This document shows positions 1-7,193 of a stretch of 24,342 bases of DNA, piece after piece. Position numbers and translations under genes: made by a program. This DNA comes from CAXQRU01 sp964226685 (GTDB taxonomy: Bacteria > Pseudomonadota > Gammaproteobacteria > Pseudomonadales > Cellvibrionaceae): assembly GCA_964226685.1 (NCBI GenBank), contig CAXQRU010000099.1, positions 1 through 24,342 of the forward strand. Reading direction: 5' to 3'. Each line of letters starts with the position of its first letter. Position 1 is the stretch's first letter. The notes below the pieces were generated by a model. The model searched no databases, had not been told where the DNA came from, and was given only the letters and a program-made list of their open reading frames with translations.

Positions 1-92
1 TGCGTGGCTTTAATTACCTAGCCAAGGTGATAACTGGCATCCAATTTAAGGATGGCATTGAGGTTCTAGAGGAAAATCGGGACGTCGCTTGA
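1..92 (+). CDS. C-terminal tail of an unrecognised protein (cut by the window edge)
   Basis: A reading frame is open from the left edge (first full codon at 3) to a TGA at 90-92, giving 29 residues that end in EENRDVA. It contains a plausible globular end (FNYLAKVITGIQFKDG). I have a faint, unverified impression of a transposase tail, but too little is present to assign a family. The next ORF begins immediately at its stop. It lies in the same AT-rich stretch as that ORF, set apart from the core genes that follow. Confidence 0.4.
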   Translation, partial: RGFNYLAKVITGIQFKDGIEVLEENRDVA

Positions 93-395
93 TTGACTGG
101 GCATACACCAGATTTGACAATAACTCAAAGAAAAAAGGTGATCTCATCAAAAGTAATTTATATAGTTTCAGCGATGGGCTTATATGTAACCAGTTATGCG
201 TTAGTTGATGCCATTTATTATTTTTCTTTGTGGCAAATCATTAATTCCCCAGATGCATATGTTGGTTATCATGACTTTTTTACGCCTGATGTTAAAGCTA
301 ATGTGTGGGCTACAGTTGTTGAGTTTATAGTAGGTCTTATTCTAATATTTAAAAGTAAGACTATAGCAAAAAAATATTTTAAACTTTCTAGCTAA
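93..395 (+). CDS. Small two-helix membrane protein, unknown function
   Basis: An ORF of up to 100 codons. I do not recognise the family. Two hydrophobic segments are visible, about residues 21-45 (rich in V, I, Y, A) and 71-87 (VWATVVEFIVGLILIF). They are separated by a polar loop with several aromatic residues and followed by a lysine-rich tail, so a small inner-membrane protein is likely. The start is uncertain: TTG at 93 abuts the previous stop (TGATTG), TTG 114 and GTG 138 are alternatives, and none has a convincing ribosome binding site. Base composition is clearly more AT-rich than in neighbouring genes, which suggests acquired DNA. An attC-like motif follows its stop, so it may be a gene-cassette remnant; that is inference. 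Confidence 0.5.
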   Translation: MTGHTPDLTITQRKKVISSKVIYIVSAMGLYVTSYALVDAIYYFSLWQIINSPDAYVGYHDFFTPDVKANVWATVVEFIVGLILIFKSKTIAKKYFKLSS

Positions 396-461
396 GGCCT
401 TATAACAATTCGTTCAAGTGACCCAGAAATACTGCACCTTATTTCTGTATTTCCTGGGTCA
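396..461 (+). repeat. attC-like half site with strong hairpin
   Basis: Just after the small ORF, positions 400-417 read TTATAACAATTCGTTCAAG-like sequence, which resembles the left (R''-L'') half of integron attC sites. It runs directly into an inverted repeat: TGACCCAGAAATAC (419-432) against GTATTTCCTGGGTCA (447-461), with one extra C on the right arm. A competing perfect 8-bp stem (CAGAAATA 424-431, TATTTCTG 440-447) is nested inside. I cannot find the matching right half (a CTTGAAC-like box and GTTRRRY core) before the fpr stop at 477, so if this is attC it is decayed. Alternatively it is a hairpin between convergent genes; neither side has a T-run, so it is not a typical intrinsic terminator. 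Confidence 0.35.
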
Positions 462-476
462 TAAAACCAGACTTAC

Positions 477-1250
477 TTATTGCTCGACAAATGCTCTCTC
501 TATCACATAGTGGCCTTTGATTCCCCTCAATGATTCACTGAAGCCAGCTTGGTCTAGTATGCTGCATGTCTCTTTTAACATACTGGGGCTACCGCAAACC
601 ATGAATCGGTCATTTTCTAGTGTTGGCGTTGGTAAACCAATATCATTGAATAATTTTCCAGTGCGAATGAGGTCAGTTAACCGCCCTTGATTTCGATAGG
701 ACTCTCTGGTGACGGTGGGGTAGTAAATCAATTTTTCTTTGACTTCATCACCAAAAAATTCATTATTGGGTAGCTCGCGTTCAATATAATCTTGATAGGC
801 CAGTTCCGATACTGTTCGCACGCCATGAGTGAGTATGATTTTATCAAAGCGTTCATAAACTTCAGGATCTTTGATAATGCTCATAAACGGAGCGAGGCCA
901 GTACCGGTGCTAATCAAATACAGGTGTTTGCCAGGCAGTAGGTGATCGGCAATTAGGGTGCCCGTTGGTTTGGTGCTGACGAGTACTTGATCTCCGATTT
1001 TGATTTTCTGTAATTCGGAGGTTAAAGGCCCATCGGGAACCTTAATGCTAAAAAACTCTAGTTCTTCATCATAGTTGGCGCTGGCGATGCTGTAAGCCCG
1101 TGTTAATGGGCGGCCGTTAATTTCTAGTCCCATCATGACAAAATGACCATTTTCAAATCTAAGTCCCTGATTTCGACTCGTTCTGAAGCTGAAAAGTGAT
1201 TCGTTCCAGTGATGAACGTGTGTGACGGTTTCGGTTGTTAAGCTTGCCAT
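477..1250 (-). CDS. fpr: Ferredoxin--NADP+ reductase
   Basis: 257 residues, the usual length for the bacterial Fpr of Pseudomonas and Azotobacter. It transfers electrons between NADPH and ferredoxin or flavodoxin in the cytoplasm and is linked to oxidative stress in pseudomonads. An FAD-binding barrel comes first, with the RAYSIAS motif (about residues 51-57). The NADP-binding half follows, with STGTGLAPF (about 114-122) and the MVCGSP segment. The protein ends in YVIERAFVEQ, the tail typical of this subclass, whose last aromatic-alanine-rich residues pack on the flavin. ATG at 1250 has AGGAG eight bases upstream. It is transcribed divergently from a LysR gene, the fpr/finR arrangement known in Pseudomonas. 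The -10 is a perfect TATAAT with a poor -35, which fits activator dependence. Confidence 0.95.
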   Translation of the reverse strand: MASLTTETVTHVHHWNESLFSFRTSRNQGLRFENGHFVMMGLEINGRPLTRAYSIASANYDEELEFFSIKVPDGPLTSELQKIKIGDQVLVSTKPTGTLIADHLLPGKHLYLISTGTGLAPFMSIIKDPEVYERFDKIILTHGVRTVSELAYQDYIERELPNNEFFGDEVKEKLIYYPTVTRESYRNQGRLTDLIRTGKLFNDIGLPTPTLENDRFMVCGSPSMLKETCSILDQAGFSESLRGIKGHYVIERAFVEQ

Positions 1251-1280
1251 GATTGTGGCTCCTGTTTTTTCATTGGGGGC

Positions 1281-1309
1281 ATTATAAAAAACTTGTTTAT
1301 AGAATAAAA
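1281..1309 (-). promoter_or_regulatory. Candidate fpr promoter
   Basis: On the minus strand TATAAT lies at 1286-1281, about 30 bases before the fpr ATG. The -35 position (about 1309-1304) reads only TTTTAT. A consensus -10 with a weak -35 next to a regulator-type inverted repeat is the pattern expected for an activator-dependent promoter. Confidence 0.5.
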
Positions 1310-1341
1310 ATTGATTATCTTGATTTTAATAATCGATTTTT
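1306..1341. promoter_or_regulatory. Candidate LysR-type operator between fpr and finR
   Basis: A near-perfect inverted repeat, AAAAATTGATTAT (1306-1318) and ATAATCGATTTTT (1329-1341), has a 10-base spacer and one mismatch in 13. It overlaps the fpr -35 region and ends about 10 bases before the LysR start, so one site could both activate fpr and repress its own regulator. Assignment to FinR is inferred from position. Confidence 0.5.
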
Positions 1342-1351
1342 TGGATATGTG

Positions 1352-2239
1352 ATGCGTTATACGTTTCGTCAGTTAGAGGTTTTTTTGGCTTGTGCCCAGT
1401 TTGAGAATATGACCAAGGCGGCGGATAGTCTCGCCATGTCTCAGTCGGCGGCTAGCAGTGCACTCAAGGAGTTGGAGCATCAGTTTTCTACGCAGTTGTT
1501 TGATCGTGTGGGGAAGCGTTTACAGATTAATGACACTGGTTTGGCGGTTCGGCCTTTGGTGCACAGTTTATTAAGTCAGGCCGCTGAACTTGAGCAGAGC
1601 CTAATGCAGCAACCAGGAGGGGTTTTGAAGGTGGGTGCTACATTGACGATTGGCAATTATTTGGCTGTGCCGATAATGGCTGAATTTATGGAGCGCTACC
1701 CCTGCAGTCATATTGACTTAGATGTGGCTAATACCTCGAGCATTGCCAACAAACTACAGCATTTTGAGTTGGATGTGGGTTTGTTGGAGGGGGAGGTGAA
1801 TCATCCTGATTTGGAGATTAACAGATGGTGTGAAGATGAGTTGGTGGTATTTGTGAGCCCAGAGCATGCTTTGGCCAAGAGGCAGCCAGTGAGTAATCAA
1901 GATTTGGTGGATGCTCAGTGGATTTTGAGAGAGCCAGGCTCAGGTACTCGTCAACACTTTGATAAAGCCATGAGTGGTTTGTTGTCTTCCCTGAACATCC
2001 GTATTGAATTGCAACATACTGAGGCTATCAAGCGAGCAGTCGCGGCTAATTTAGGGGTGGGCTGCCTTTCTAAAATGACCTTATTGGATGATTTTGAGCG
2101 GGGTGATTTTGTACAATTGCAGGTTGATGGTCACGATTTTACTAGGCAGTTTTATTTTGCCTGGCACCGTCAAAAGTACCAAAGCCAGACGATGAATCGA
2201 TGGTTGGATCTTTGTCGGGAGTTGATAGTCCTTCCTTAA
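1352..2239 (+). CDS. finR: LysR-type transcriptional regulator, FinR-like
   Basis: About 295 residues from ATG 1352, a normal LysR length. The N-terminal winged helix-turn-helix is clear: FRQLEVFLACAQFENMTKAA, then LAMSQSAASSALKELE and LFDRVGKRLQIND. An effector-binding domain follows, with GTLKVGAT-like and ELDVGLLEGEV segments. The frame is open 33 codons further upstream to 1253, but that stretch lies over the promoter region and does not look like protein, so 1352 is preferred (GTG 1349 is also possible). Divergence from fpr, across a strong inverted repeat, matches the finR-fpr pair of Pseudomonas, where FinR activates fpr under oxidative and osmotic stress. The family is certain; the FinR name rests on context. 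Confidence 0.85.
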   Translation: MRYTFRQLEVFLACAQFENMTKAADSLAMSQSAASSALKELEHQFSTQLFDRVGKRLQINDTGLAVRPLVHSLLSQAAELEQSLMQQPGGVLKVGATLTIGNYLAVPIMAEFMERYPCSHIDLDVANTSSIANKLQHFELDVGLLEGEVNHPDLEINRWCEDELVVFVSPEHALAKRQPVSNQDLVDAQWILREPGSGTRQHFDKAMSGLLSSLNIRIELQHTEAIKRAVAANLGVGCLSKMTLLDDFERGDFVQLQVDGHDFTRQFYFAWHRQKYQSQTMNRWLDLCRELIVLP

Positions 2240-2291
2240 CGGGGGCTTGGCAGGTACAATCGGTTTTTTCTCAGCACATAAGGTGACCCTT

Positions 2292-3149
2292 TTGGCTACC
2301 GATGTAACTTTGATTTTTAGCTGCAAAGATCGACCTGGCATTGTTGCGGCAGTTGCAAACCTGTTTACCCTCCAAGGGTTTAATATCCGTGAATCTTCTC
2401 AATTTGAAGATATTCATACGGGGCGATTTTTTATGAGGACTTTATTTGAGTCCTGTGAGGGTGATAAATCCATCGAGGCGGTGAAAACATCGTTTAATCC
2501 GTTGGCTGAGCGTTATGGTATGGATTGGCATTTGACGGATAGCCATGATCGGCCGCGGATTCTGATCGCAGTCTCTCAGTGGGAGCATTGTTTGCAGCGC
2601 TTGCTTTACAGTTGGCGTTTAGGAGCCTTGCCCGCTGATATCGCCGGTGTGGTATCTAACCATGATACCTTGAGATCACTTTGTGATTGGTATGGTGTGC
2701 CGTTTCACCATTTGCCCATCACCCCAGAAACCAAACTTGAGCAAGAGGCGCAATTGTTTGAGTTGTATCAGCAGGAGCGGTGCGATTTATTAGTGCTTGC
2801 TCGTTATATGCAGATTTTGTCTGATGATTTGTGCGATAAACTTCAAGGCCGAGCGATTAACATTCATCACTCTTTCTTGCCCGGGTTTAAGGGGGCCAAG
2901 CCCTATCATCAAGCTTATGAGCGCGGTGTTAAGTTGATTGGCGCCACCGCGCATTATGTGTCTTCAGATTTGGATGAGGGCCCTATTATTGAGCAAGCTG
3001 TTGAGCGGGTCACTCATGCCAATACGCCAGAAGAGTTGGTGGAGTTGGGGCGAGATATTGAGTCTGTTGTGTTAAATCGAGCGGTAACTTGGCACGTTCA
3101 GCACCGCATCTTGCTCAATGGCGATAAGACTGTGATTTTTAGTCGTTAA
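2292..3149 (+). CDS. purU: Formyltetrahydrofolate deformylase
   Basis: About 285 residues (E. coli PurU has 280). It hydrolyses 10-formyl-tetrahydrofolate to formate and tetrahydrofolate, balancing one-carbon pools and supplying formate for purine synthesis. An N-terminal ACT domain (FSCKDRPGIVAAVANLF, about residues 9-25) precedes a formyltransferase-fold domain. The latter has AINIHHSFLPGFKGAKPYHQ and the LDEGPII segment; the Asn-His-Asp catalytic set is about N190, H192 and D228. The preferred start is TTG 2292, with TAAGGTGA eight bases upstream; the frame continues upstream to TTG 2247, and GTG 2283 is another option. The VanZ-like gene follows after 10 bases, so they probably share a transcript. 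Confidence 0.93.
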   Translation: MATDVTLIFSCKDRPGIVAAVANLFTLQGFNIRESSQFEDIHTGRFFMRTLFESCEGDKSIEAVKTSFNPLAERYGMDWHLTDSHDRPRILIAVSQWEHCLQRLLYSWRLGALPADIAGVVSNHDTLRSLCDWYGVPFHHLPITPETKLEQEAQLFELYQQERCDLLVLARYMQILSDDLCDKLQGRAINIHHSFLPGFKGAKPYHQAYERGVKLIGATAHYVSSDLDEGPIIEQAVERVTHANTPEELVELGRDIESVVLNRAVTWHVQHRILLNGDKTVIFSR

Positions 3150-3159
3150 TAGGAAAATT

Positions 3160-4122
3160 ATGCTGAAAATCTTAGCACTGGCTTTGGCGCTTGCCTTGTT
3201 CGCTCTGCAGCAGTTGGTTGCACTGGGTTCGGCTACTCCGCTGCTAATCGCGCTTCACAATAGCGCTCATTTACCATGGTTTGCTTTAATTACATGGTTA
3301 GTCTGTTTGATTGTGCAACCCAAGCATCGTCAGGATTTGTGGCGCTTGATGATGTTTTTGGTTTTGTTAGCGGTTTCCTCAGAAGTGCTTCAAATTTTCA
3401 GCAAGCGTGATTTTAGCGTTTTAGATATCATGGCGAATTTATCGGGCGCTACCTTAGTCTTGCTGTTCTATACCCGTATTAAGGTTCGTCTAGTCTTGGC
3501 TTTTTGCTGTGTGCTGATTGGCTTGCATCCCTTAATTATAACTTCTGTGGCGTATTGGGAGCGAGCGGTGGTTAGGCCCGAGTTTCTTCCTGTTAATGCG
3601 GTTTTTCTTGACAACTTACTTCTGAAAAAAAGCCAGCTGGAGCCAGCTGTGGCACCAAATACTTGTGGTTCTTTGGAGGGGCAGCCGGTTCATAAGCTTA
3701 CATTTACCGATCGTTCTTGGCCCAATATTCGGATGATGGATGTCATGGCAGATTGGAGCGATTATCAATATTTGTCGCTAAATTTATGTAATCCTAACTT
3801 TGATATGGCCACGATCTGGCTTTCTGTGCACCCAGAAGAAAAGAATGAGCCCGTCTTCTATAAAGAATTTTCAATTTTTTGGGGACATAATCGAGTTAAT
3901 ATTCCTATCAATGCGATGTTCCATGGTCAAACGGTAAGGGTGCAGGATGTGAAACTTTATGCTCACGAGCGTGAAAACGGGCGGGTCTTATATGTGGAGT
4001 CTGTGAGTTTAAAGAAAGGGCGTTTTGATGATTGTGATAGCGCTGCAATAGTGGGTTTTACAGGCGCCATCAGCAGTTTAGTGGTTTGTCATGAGGCTAT
4101 CAATCACGAGGCACTTAAATAA
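3160..4122 (+). CDS. VanZ-like membrane protein with a C-terminal soluble domain
   Basis: 320 residues, much longer than a bare VanZ domain. About five hydrophobic segments lie in the first 133 residues. The VanZ signature is visible: SSEVLQIF (73-80), an Arg/Phe-Ser stretch, LDIMANLSGA (88-97). After residue about 140 there is a soluble region of roughly 180 residues with alternating hydrophobic and aromatic positions (LSLNLCNPNFD, FSIFWGHNRVNIPI, VKLYAHERENGRVLYVESV). It looks like a beta-rich domain, perhaps carbohydrate-binding, on the periplasmic side; that is inference from pattern only. AGGAAA sits about five bases before ATG 3160. The gene is only 10 bases after purU. The function of most VanZ-like proteins is unknown, and nothing here indicates glycopeptide resistance. 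Confidence 0.75.
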   Translation: MLKILALALALALFALQQLVALGSATPLLIALHNSAHLPWFALITWLVCLIVQPKHRQDLWRLMMFLVLLAVSSEVLQIFSKRDFSVLDIMANLSGATLVLLFYTRIKVRLVLAFCCVLIGLHPLIITSVAYWERAVVRPEFLPVNAVFLDNLLLKKSQLEPAVAPNTCGSLEGQPVHKLTFTDRSWPNIRMMDVMADWSDYQYLSLNLCNPNFDMATIWLSVHPEEKNEPVFYKEFSIFWGHNRVNIPINAMFHGQTVRVQDVKLYAHERENGRVLYVESVSLKKGRFDDCDSAAIVGFTGAISSLVVCHEAINHEALK

Positions 4123-4129
4123 ATGCCTC
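4108..4129. terminator. Hairpin between convergent genes
   Basis: GAGGCACTT (4108-4116) pairs with AAATGCCTC (4121-4129) around an AAAT loop, with one C-A mismatch. It covers the stop codon of the VanZ-like gene and lies nine bases past the slyD stop, so it could end both converging transcripts. There is no T-run on either side, so intrinsic termination would be weak. Confidence 0.3.
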
Positions 4130-4137
4130 TAAATCGA

Positions 4138-4617
4138 TTAGTGGTGGCAACCTTCACCGTGAACATGTCCGTGGTCAAGTTCTTCTTTGGTGGCTTCACG
4201 TACTTCAGTGATTTCGATATCAAAATGTAGGTTTTGGCCAGCTAGCGGGTGGTTGGCATTGATGGTGACGCTTTCTTCGTCAACTTCGGCCACTTCTACA
4301 ATTTGCATGCCTGTGGGAGTTTCGGCGTGAAACTGCATCCCGACTTCGATGGTATCTGTTCCTTGAAACATATCCCGTGGCAGAACTTGCACTAGTTTTT
4401 CATCGAATTCGCCATAGCCTTCTTCGGGGCTTACCACTGTCTTAAACGTATCACCTTTCTCTCTGCCTTCCATTTCTTTTTCGAGCCCAGAAACAATGTT
4501 TTGAGCGCCATGTAGATAAGCTAAGGGTTCACTGCCCTCTGATGAGTCGAGAATCTCGCCTGCATCATTTTTAAGGGTGTAGTGAAAACGGCCTACCGTG
4601 TTATTGCTGATTTTCAT
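4138..4617 (-). CDS. slyD: SlyD-type FKBP peptidyl-prolyl cis-trans isomerase
   Basis: 159 residues. It catalyses proline isomerisation and acts as a cytoplasmic chaperone; in E. coli SlyD also binds nickel for hydrogenase maturation. The split FKBP domain is recognisable: FHYTLKNDAGEILDSSEG, LAYLHGAQNIVSGLE, and SPEEGYGEFDEKLV. The insert-in-flap chaperone domain runs to about residue 130, where NHPLAGQNLHFDIEI closes the fold. The tail is short and histidine-rich (HGHVHGEGCHH), a metal-binding-type tail but much shorter than in E. coli SlyD. Its ATG overlaps the TGA of the DUF3108 gene (ATGA), so translation is probably coupled. It is last in the purM-purN-DUF3108-slyD chain. Confidence 0.92.
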   Translation of the reverse strand: MKISNNTVGRFHYTLKNDAGEILDSSEGSEPLAYLHGAQNIVSGLEKEMEGREKGDTFKTVVSPEEGYGEFDEKLVQVLPRDMFQGTDTIEVGMQFHAETPTGMQIVEVAEVDEESVTINANHPLAGQNLHFDIEITEVREATKEELDHGHVHGEGCHH

Positions 4618-5348
4618 AAATTTTTTCCTAGAGTTACAGTGGTTTTTGGGGTGACAGTTTGTCCATCTACATTGGCTTTTACAAGATCTACAGAATAAGT
4701 GCTGCCATCTTCGATGCGCTCAATTTTGACGATTAAAAAATCCCAGTTGTCAGCGAACCATATGATGGTTTTGTCGCTTGATCCTGCTTTCACGCGCTCA
4801 ACACGCGTGGTTTGTAAGGTTCCTATGGCTGTTTTTAGTTGTTCTTTCCCGATGACTTTAAACTCATAATGCTTAAAGCGTTTGCCATCGGCAATATGAT
4901 ATTCAAGGCTAGTTTTTTGCTCTGCCAAGTCAGCTTGCATTTGAAGTTGGTAAGTAAGCGGATCAAATGTTGTCTCTTTTTTCTCGGTCGATTGGGTCTT
5001 ACCATTGTTCTCGCTAATAATGGTGTTGGTATCGTAATCAAATTTGACTTTTAGATCCTTATTTTTGCCAACGCCGGTTCGTTTGTATTTGTATTCTAAA
5101 GGTTCTAGCTGATTGTTTTTTATAGTGAAAATAGAGGATTCTCGAATGTCAGCTGCCCAGGAGTCCGCATCAAAAGAGATTTTTACTTTGTCGTTGCCAA
5201 TATTTTTCAATTCGCGAACAGCCGTGATGGATATACCTGAATAAGAGCTTTCATAGGTTGCACTGAACGGTTTCAATAGAGGTTCAGCGAACGCGATGGA
5301 GGGCAGCAGTGCAGAAATCAATAACAGTGGACGCAAATTAAATGCCAT
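4614..5348 (-). CDS. DUF3108 exported protein
   Basis: 244 residues. A signal peptide is clear: MAFNLRPLLLISALLPSIAFA, with likely cleavage after AFA. The mature protein is rich in beta-type alternation (PFSATYESSYSGISITAVRE, LEPLEYKYKRTGVGK, TQSTEKKETTFDPLTYQLQM, IIWFADNWDFLIVKIER), the pattern of the DUF3108 family, which lies next to purN in many gammaproteobacteria. Function is unknown; location should be the periplasm. AAGGT lies about nine bases before ATG 5348. The start overlaps the purN coding end by 11 bases and the stop overlaps the slyD start, so it is translationally embedded in the purine operon. Confidence 0.85.
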   Translation of the reverse strand: MAFNLRPLLLISALLPSIAFAEPLLKPFSATYESSYSGISITAVRELKNIGNDKVKISFDADSWAADIRESSIFTIKNNQLEPLEYKYKRTGVGKNKDLKVKFDYDTNTIISENNGKTQSTEKKETTFDPLTYQLQMQADLAEQKTSLEYHIADGKRFKHYEFKVIGKEQLKTAIGTLQTTRVERVKAGSSDKTIIWFADNWDFLIVKIERIEDGSTYSVDLVKANVDGQTVTPKTTVTLGKNL

Positions 5349-6012
5349 TAGAGCTTACCTTTGAAGATGAACAAGTATTTATCTGATACCCAGTTGGGGG
5401 CAATGGTTCCCCATTTAGGTAGGGCTTATTATTTCGCAATTCAAGTGAACGTTCTATGAACCACTTAACTGCTAGTGGATAAATAATGTGCTCTTGTTGC
5501 TGAACTTTTTGTGAAAGGCTGCTTTCTGTGTCAGTTTGATCAATGGGGACAATAGCCTGAATGATATTAGGGCCACCATCGAGTTCTTCGGTAACAAAAT
5601 GCACTGTCACTCCGTGCTGCTTCTCGCCAGCTTCAAGTGCTCTTTGATGAGTGTGTAAGCCTTGAAACTTGGGCAGTAGCGATGGATGGATATTGAGCAT
5701 TTTACCTTGATAGTGATTCACAAATGCTGGCGTTAATATGCGCATAAAGCCAGCTAAGACAATCAGGTCTGGTTGGTGTTGATCAATCATTGTCATCAGC
5801 GCTTGGTCAAACGCTTCTCTGGTTTCATAAGCTTTATGATCCAAGCAAAAAGCTGGAATTCCGGCTTTTTCAGCTCTTGTTAGGCCGGCAACCTCAGGTC
5901 TGTTACTGATGACGGCGACGATCTCTCCTGTTTTCTGGTGGCATTGATCAATGATCGCCTGTAAATTGGTACCACTGCCTGAGATCAGAACCACAATTCG
6001 AGAGCGGCTCAT
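5338..6012 (-). CDS. purN: Phosphoribosylglycinamide formyltransferase
   Basis: 224 residues, third enzyme of de novo IMP synthesis. It uses 10-formyl-tetrahydrofolate to formylate glycinamide ribonucleotide. The phosphate loop SGSGTNLQA lies at about 11-19. Catalytic Asn-His-Asp are N107, H109 (MLNIHPSLLPKFQG) and D145 (EELDGGPNI), one position off the E. coli numbering. The C-terminal 10-15 residues (serine-rich, overlapping the next gene) extend beyond the usual end of the fold. It starts three bases after the purM stop, so the two are co-transcribed. Both the enzyme that consumes 10-formyl-THF and PurU, which hydrolyses it, are encoded within 4 kb. Confidence 0.96.
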   Translation of the reverse strand: MSRSRIVVLISGSGTNLQAIIDQCHQKTGEIVAVISNRPEVAGLTRAEKAGIPAFCLDHKAYETREAFDQALMTMIDQHQPDLIVLAGFMRILTPAFVNHYQGKMLNIHPSLLPKFQGLHTHQRALEAGEKQHGVTVHFVTEELDGGPNIIQAIVPIDQTDTESSLSQKVQQQEHIIYPLAVKWFIERSLELRNNKPYLNGEPLPPTGYQINTCSSSKVSSNGI

Positions 6013-6015
6013 GAC

Positions 6016-7062
6016 TTACGCACCTCGAAGAATGACGGTTTCACCATCGTTGTCATTGTTACCGATCTCTCCGATCACTAGAGCCTCTTCACCTTCTGCA
6101 GTCAACAGCGCTAAGCATGCTTCCACATCATTGGGGGATACGCAAATCACCATGCCGATGCCACAATTAAAGGTGCGATACATTTCGTGGATCTCCACAT
6201 TACCGGCTTGCTGTAACCATTGGAACACGGGTGGCAGTGACCAGCTATCAATATTGATGATGGCTTGGGCTTTTTCGGGTAGCACTCTGGGTAGATTTTC
6301 CAGTAAACCGCCACCGGTAATATGGCAAAGGGAGTTAACTTGCACGGCTTTTAGCAGTTTCAAGATGGTTTTAACGTAGATACGGGTAGGCTCCATAAGA
6401 GCACTGGCAAGTGTGGTATTTCCACAGGCTTGGTTGAGGTCGGCTTGGCTGTGTTCGATAATCTTTCGAATCAATGAGTAACCATTTGAGTGTGGCCCAC
6501 TGGATTTGATGCCAATGAGTTGATCGCCAATGGATACCTGGTCTCCTGTAATGATTTTACTTTTCTCAACCACACCAACGCAAAACCCTGCCAAGTCATA
6601 GTCTTCACCGTCATACATACCTGGCATTTCGGCGGTTTCGCCACCTACTAAGGAGCAGCCAGAGAGTTCACAGCCCCGGCCGATGCCTTCAACGACGGCA
6701 CAGGCAATATCGACATCTAATTTGCCAGTGGCGTAGTAATCCAAGAAGAACAATGGCTCGGCGCCAGCAACGATGAGATCATTCACGCACATTGCCACGA
6801 GGTCGATCCCAATTGTATCGTGTTGGTTTAGATCCATGGCAAGCCTTAATTTGGTGCCCACGCCATCGGTACCAGAGACCAATACTGGCTCTTGGTAGCC
6901 CTTGGGTAGTTCACATAAGGCACCGAAGCCTCCAAGGCCGGCCATGACTTCAGGGCGGCGGGTGCGTGTTGCAATTCCCTTAATTCGATCAACAAGTTGG
7001 TTGCCGGCATCAATATCAACGCCGGCGTCTTTGTAGGTTAAAGATGTTGGAGGTTGGCTCAT
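6016..7062 (-). CDS. purM: Phosphoribosylformylglycinamidine cyclo-ligase (AIR synthetase)
   Basis: About 348 residues from ATG 7062 (E. coli has 345). It closes the imidazole ring in purine synthesis using ATP. The N terminus is typical: SLTYKDAGVDIDAGNQLVDR, then TRRPEVMAGLGGFGALCE and SGTDGVGTKLRLA. Further family blocks are DLVAMCVNDLIVAGAEPLFF, GGETAEMPGMY and SGPHSNGYSLIRK. The frame also has a GTG at 7077, adding five residues; ATG 7062 gives the family-like start, and neither has a strong ribosome binding site. It is the first gene of the purM-purN-DUF3108-slyD unit. Confidence 0.96.
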   Translation of the reverse strand: MSQPPTSLTYKDAGVDIDAGNQLVDRIKGIATRTRRPEVMAGLGGFGALCELPKGYQEPVLVSGTDGVGTKLRLAMDLNQHDTIGIDLVAMCVNDLIVAGAEPLFFLDYYATGKLDVDIACAVVEGIGRGCELSGCSLVGGETAEMPGMYDGEDYDLAGFCVGVVEKSKIITGDQVSIGDQLIGIKSSGPHSNGYSLIRKIIEHSQADLNQACGNTTLASALMEPTRIYVKTILKLLKAVQVNSLCHITGGGLLENLPRVLPEKAQAIINIDSWSLPPVFQWLQQAGNVEIHEMYRTFNCGIGMVICVSPNDVEACLALLTAEGEEALVIGEIGNNDNDGETVILRGA

Positions 7063-7092
7063 GGTTTTTGGCTTCACAGAAAAAAGGGCAAT

Positions 7093-7122
7093 AGTTTACC
7101 AGCTTATTGGTTTTTAAGCCAA
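7093..7122 (-). promoter_or_regulatory. Candidate purM operon promoter
   Basis: On the minus strand TTGGCT (7122-7117) and TAAACT (7098-7093) are separated by 18 bases, about 30 bases before the purM start. Each box matches the sigma-70 consensus at 4 of 6 positions. I see no PurR-box-like palindrome here. Confidence 0.3.
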
Positions 7123-7193
7123 ATAGATCCGATATTAGGTATATTCATGATGAAGATTTGTGGTTATCATGCCCGCTTAACGAAAGAGGCCTT

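Noticed and set aside
5951..6379. 142-codon plus-strand ORF across purM and purN
   Set aside because: Antisense to two certain enzymes; its translation has no domain pattern.
7063..7193. Possible PurR operator or purine riboswitch before purM
   Set aside because: No PurR-like palindrome and no conserved riboswitch core could be seen.
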